NCBI GenBank assembly: GCA_003511885.1 | Contig: DOIX01000083.1 | Coordinates: forward strand, 1-7,136 | Length of the DNA stretch: 7,136 nucleotides | Reading direction: 5' to 3' | Source of the DNA: Cyanobacteria bacterium UBA11153 | GTDB lineage: Bacteria; Cyanobacteriota; Cyanobacteriia; Cyanobacteriales; Coleofasciculaceae | In this document: piece by piece, positions 4,117 through 7,136 of the stretch | How the letters are laid out: the number at the start of each line of letters is the position of its first letter | Numbering within the stretch: the first letter of the stretch is position 1 | Program-made: the position numbers and the translations under genes | The notes under the pieces: generated by a model | The model's input: the letters and a program-made list of their open reading frames with translations, nothing else | Told to the model about the DNA's origin: nothing | Databases searched by the model: none

Positions 4117-7083
4117 ATGTGGCGGAAAATCAAAGAAGGTATCGGGAGATGGCAGGCAGTGTTGATTACCGCCCCAATTGCTGCTGGCTTAGTCATTGCC
4201 GCCACATCCCTGGGCTGGTTTCAGCTGTTGGAATGGGCAGGTAGGGATCAACTGATTCGCTTCCGCCCCAGAGAGGCAGACGATCCGCGTATTGTTATTG
4301 TCACAATTACTGAATCAGATCTTAACAAAATTGGCAAAAGTCAAATTCCCGATGGGATCCTAGCAGAATTGATTGAAAAACTAAAAGCCCAAAAACCAAG
4401 AGTTATCGGACTAGATCTTTATCGTAATTTACCAGTACCACCAGGGAATCAAGAATTAATCAAAGTATTTAATAACACGCCCAACCTGATTGGAATTGAG
4501 AAAGCAGTTGGAGAAACAGTAGGATCTTCCCCAATATTAAAGGAACTGGGTCAAATTGCCAATGCCGATTTAATATTAGATGCTGATGGTAAAGTACGTC
4601 GCGGCTTATTGACAGTTAGAGATGACGACGGGAACACTCAAGAAAGCCTAGGGACAAAATTAGCCTTAATGTATCTAGAAAAATCAGGTATTTCCCTGCA
4701 AGTAGTCGATCCGAATCGCAAACAATATCAGTTAGGAAAAGCCCTATTTACACCTTTTACCGGAAATGAAGCAGGTTATGTTGGTGCTGATTCAGGTGGT
4801 TATCAAATTTTATTAAATTTTCGCGGAACCTTAGAAAATTTCAGGAAAATATCAATAACAGATGTCCTAAAAGATCGCATACCATCAGGATTACTTAAAG
4901 ATAAAATTTTGCTCATTGGTGCAACAGGACAAAGTTCTAACGATTTTTTCTTTACACCCTATAGTAGCAGTTTATTCACCAGTCCCAAACGCATACCAGG
5001 AGTGGTAATTCATGCTAATATAGCTAGTCAAATTGTCAGTAGCGCCATCGAAGGAAGACCTTTAATTAAAAGTTGGACAAAACCCATTGAATGGGTATGG
5101 ATTTTAACTTGGTCTTTTGCAGGTGCAACAGCGAGATGGAAACTATTGCAATTCACCCGATTAAAAAAATCCCCGATATGGGGAAACCTGAGTATTACCC
5201 TTATCCCCGTAGGCGGAATATTATTAACTACGAGTTATGGAGCCTTTCTTAAAGGATGGTGGATACCCATAGTTTCGCCCTTCATAGCTTTGACAGGATC
5301 CGCGATCGCAATTGGCGGATACTACTGGCTAGAATTACAGCGCCAAACTCGTCAGTTAGAAGAAGAAAAAGCGGATCTAGAAATTATGCTAGAAACTACT
5401 ACCGAACACCACGATCGAGTTGAATCAGACTTACAATATCGGGCAGAAGAAACCAGACGTGAAAGTGAAAGAAAACTGGCTCAATTTCTAGACGGAATGC
5501 CCATAGGAGTTGCCGTAATTGATGCCAATGGCAAACCATATTTCGCCAATCAAAAAGCACAAGAGTTACTAGGAAAAGGAGTAGTACCATCAACCAGAGT
5601 AGAACAATTATCGGAAACTTATCAAAACTATATTGCCGGAACCAACAAATTATATCCATCAGAAAAACTACCCATCGTCCAAGCATTGAAAGGCAAAAGA
5701 ACTACTGTTGATGATATAGAAATCCATCTCGGAAACAAAACTATTCCCATTGAAGCATGGGGAACTCCCATCTATGATGAATCTGGAAATATTGCCTACG
5801 CACTTGTCGCCTTTGCCGATATCACGGAACGAAAACGCGCCCAAGAAAAACTTAGACAAGCAGAAGAAAAATACCGCCGCATTTATGAAAATGCTTTAGA
5901 AGGTATCTTTCAAAGTACGCCCGAAGGACGTTATCTCAGTGCCAATCCTGCCCTTGCCCAAATCTACGGCTACGATTCTCCAGAAGAATTAATCGCATCT
6001 ATCGTTGATATTGAGAATCAACTATTTGTCGATGCCAATAAGAGAAATGAATTCGTCAGATTAATGGAGGAAGAGGGAGGTGTTTCTGAATTTGAGTTTC
6101 AGATTTATCGCAAAGATGGCACGATTATCTGGATTAATCAGAATGCACGCGCTGTATACGATGACAATGGGGTACTCCTCTATTACCAAGGTTTTAGTGA
6201 AGATATTACCGAACGAAAACGGGCAGAAACTCAGCGAATTGAGTTTACAGAAAAACTCTATCAAATTAATCAGGCCAATGAACGCTTTGTCCCGCGTCAA
6301 TTTCTCCAATTATTGAAGAAAGAAAGTATTGTTGATGTCCATTTAGGGGATGCAGTCCAGCAAGAAATGTCAATTTTATTTGCTGATATCCGCAACTTTA
6401 CTACCCTATCCGAACAGATGAGCATTGAAGATAACTTCAAATTTATTAATGCCTATTTATCAAGAATGGAACCTGCGATTATCCAAAATCAAGGATTTAT
6501 CGATAAGTATATTGGTGATGCGATTATGGCTTTGTTTAGCGGTGATGCAGATAATGCAGTAAAAGCAGCAATTGATATGTTAAAAGAATTAGCCAAGTAC
6601 AATCAAAAACGCCAGATGTCGGAACTTCCCCCTATCCAAATTGGTATTGGTATTAACACGGGATCTTTAATGTTAGGAACCGTGGGTAGCCCGAATCGGA
6701 TGGATGGATCTGTCATTAGCGATGCTGTCAATTTAGCATCCAGATTGGAAGGCTTAACAAAATATTATGGCGCATCTTTATTAATCTCTCACCACACATT
6801 TTTGCGCCTAGAGCATCCCATTCAGTATGACTTTCGGATTATTGATAGAGTACAGGTTAAAGGCAAATCAGAAATGGTATCAGTTTTTGAAATATTTGAT
6901 GCAGATTCTCCCGAAATTAAACAGGCAAAACAGATCACAAAATCTAGATTTGAAGAAGCCATTTTTCTGTACACTAGGCAATCATTTTTCCAAGCAAAGC
7001 AATTATTTCTAGAATGTCTAGATGTTAATCCGAAAGATAAAGTATTTCAAATTTATTTAGAGCGCTGCAAGACTCAGGATTGA
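4117..7083 (+). CDS. CHASE2-PAS-PAS class III adenylate cyclase (membrane receptor)
   Basis: 988 residues from ATG 4117. A TTG at 4108 would add three residues; ATG was preferred because it gives the MWRK start usual in this family. Neither has a ribosome-binding site. TM1 (about 14-36) leads to an extracytoplasmic CHASE2 sensor (about 38-320), then three helices near 325-343, 357-378 and 381-405, with a basic inside loop (R, K, R, K, K) between the first two. A coiled coil (about 405-455) leads to PAS1 (about 453-572) and PAS2 (about 583-700), each closed by a DITERKRA motif. The cyclase domain (about 745-925) has metal-binding Asp757 and Asp801, Lys797 for adenine, and transition-state Asn872 and Arg876. 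The second purine-selecting position is Ser865 where Thr or Asp is usual. The C-terminus (about 940-985) is TPR-like. It probably makes cAMP from ATP in response to a periplasmic signal; the ligand is unknown. Confidence 0.93.
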   Translation: MWRKIKEGIGRWQAVLITAPIAAGLVIAATSLGWFQLLEWAGRDQLIRFRPREADDPRIVIVTITESDLNKIGKSQIPDGILAELIEKLKAQKPRVIGLDLYRNLPVPPGNQELIKVFNNTPNLIGIEKAVGETVGSSPILKELGQIANADLILDADGKVRRGLLTVRDDDGNTQESLGTKLALMYLEKSGISLQVVDPNRKQYQLGKALFTPFTGNEAGYVGADSGGYQILLNFRGTLENFRKISITDVLKDRIPSGLLKDKILLIGATGQSSNDFFFTPYSSSLFTSPKRIPGVVIHANIASQIVSSAIEGRPLIKSWTKPIEWVWILTWSFAGATARWKLLQFTRLKKSPIWGNLSITLIPVGGILLTTSYGAFLKGWWIPIVSPFIALTGSAIAIGGYYWLELQRQTRQLEEEKADLEIMLETTTEHHDRVESDLQYRAEETRRESERKLAQFLDGMPIGVAVIDANGKPYFANQKAQELLGKGVVPSTRVEQLSETYQNYIAGTNKLYPSEKLPIVQALKGKRTTVDDIEIHLGNKTIPIEAWGTPIYDESGNIAYALVAFADITERKRAQEKLRQAEEKYRRIYENALEGIFQSTPEGRYLSANPALAQIYGYDSPEELIASIVDIENQLFVDANKRNEFVRLMEEEGGVSEFEFQIYRKDGTIIWINQNARAVYDDNGVLLYYQGFSEDITERKRAETQRIEFTEKLYQINQANERFVPRQFLQLLKKESIVDVHLGDAVQQEMSILFADIRNFTTLSEQMSIEDNFKFINAYLSRMEPAIIQNQGFIDKYIGDAIMALFSGDADNAVKAAIDMLKELAKYNQKRQMSELPPIQIGIGINTGSLMLGTVGSPNRMDGSVISDAVNLASRLEGLTKYYGASLLISHHTFLRLEHPIQYDFRIIDRVQVKGKSEMVSVFEIFDADSPEIKQAKQITKSRFEEAIFLYTRQSFFQAKQLFLECLDVNPKDKVFQIYLERCKTQD

Positions 7084-7135
7084 GGGATAAGGGGGACAAG
7101 GGGCACAAGGGGGACAAGGGGGACAAGGGAGATAA
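7082..7135 (+). repeat. G-rich 9-bp tandem repeat overlapping the cyclase stop codon
   Basis: Six nonamers in a row: GAGGGATAA, GGGGGACAA, GGGGCACAA, GGGGGACAA, GGGGGACAA, GGGAGATAA. The first overlaps the TGA stop (7081-7083). The array may continue beyond the window. Runs of four or five G every nine bases on the coding strand fit a G-quadruplex pattern with 4- to 5-base loops, in DNA or in the 3' end of the message. Similar GGGGGACAA arrays are familiar from other filamentous cyanobacteria (general knowledge, not checked). No intrinsic terminator is visible before the window ends. Confidence 0.85.
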
Positions 7136-7136
7136 G

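Noticed and set aside
5399..5859. Reverse-strand open frames within the cyclase gene
   Set aside because: They lie opposite the conserved PAS coding sequence, show only biased composition from reverse complementing, and have no credible start signals.
4117..7083. Pycsar- or CBASS-type antiphage cyclase with the CHAT protein as effector
   Set aside because: This is a full-length receptor cyclase with CHASE2 and PAS domains. No cyclic-nucleotide-binding effector is nearby, and the CHAT protein is predicted to be outside the cytoplasm. Defence use cannot be excluded but has no support here.

Overview
The window looks like chromosomal DNA from a filamentous-type cyanobacterium. The grounds are three protein families typical of cyanobacteria (TPR-CHAT peptidase, DUF928, CHASE2-PAS adenylate cyclase), five copies of the cyanobacterial octamer HIP1 (GCGATCGC), an A+T-leaning composition, and short tandem heptamer and nonamer repeats of the kind seen in Nostoc/Oscillatoria-like genomes. 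The genus cannot be fixed from the sequence alone.

Layout, all on the + strand: positions 1-171 are a leader without a gene. Positions 172-2856 encode an 894-residue protein with an N-terminal export signal or membrane anchor, a TPR array and a complete C-terminal CHAT (caspase-like) domain with His759 and Cys806. Positions 2857-3155 are a 299-bp spacer holding a heptamer fold-back, a GGTGCGTTA palindrome, degenerate heptads and a good sigma-70-like promoter. Positions 3156-3929 encode a secreted DUF928 protein that starts at GTG behind a clear ribosome-binding site. Positions 3930-4116 are a spacer that folds back on itself almost over its whole length. Positions 4117-7083 encode a four-helix membrane receptor: extracytoplasmic CHASE2, two PAS domains, a class III nucleotide cyclase with its catalytic residues in place, and a short TPR-like tail. 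From the stop codon to the window edge runs a G-rich 9-bp tandem repeat that could form a G-quadruplex.

How the genes may work together (inference): all three products touch the compartment outside the plasma membrane. The CHAT protein and DUF928 are predicted to be exported or anchored facing the periplasm, and CHASE2 senses in that space and passes the signal inward to a cyclase. A protease, an accessory periplasmic protein and a second-messenger sensor could form one envelope-response module. The internal promoter and repeat-filled spacers suggest separately tuned transcription units rather than one tight operon.

The most unusual DNA-level feature is a repeated design: three inverted repeats, each with three 7-bp units per arm. 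One lies inside the CHAT reading frame (367-417), one just behind that gene (2858-2913), and one just before the cyclase gene (3973-4095).
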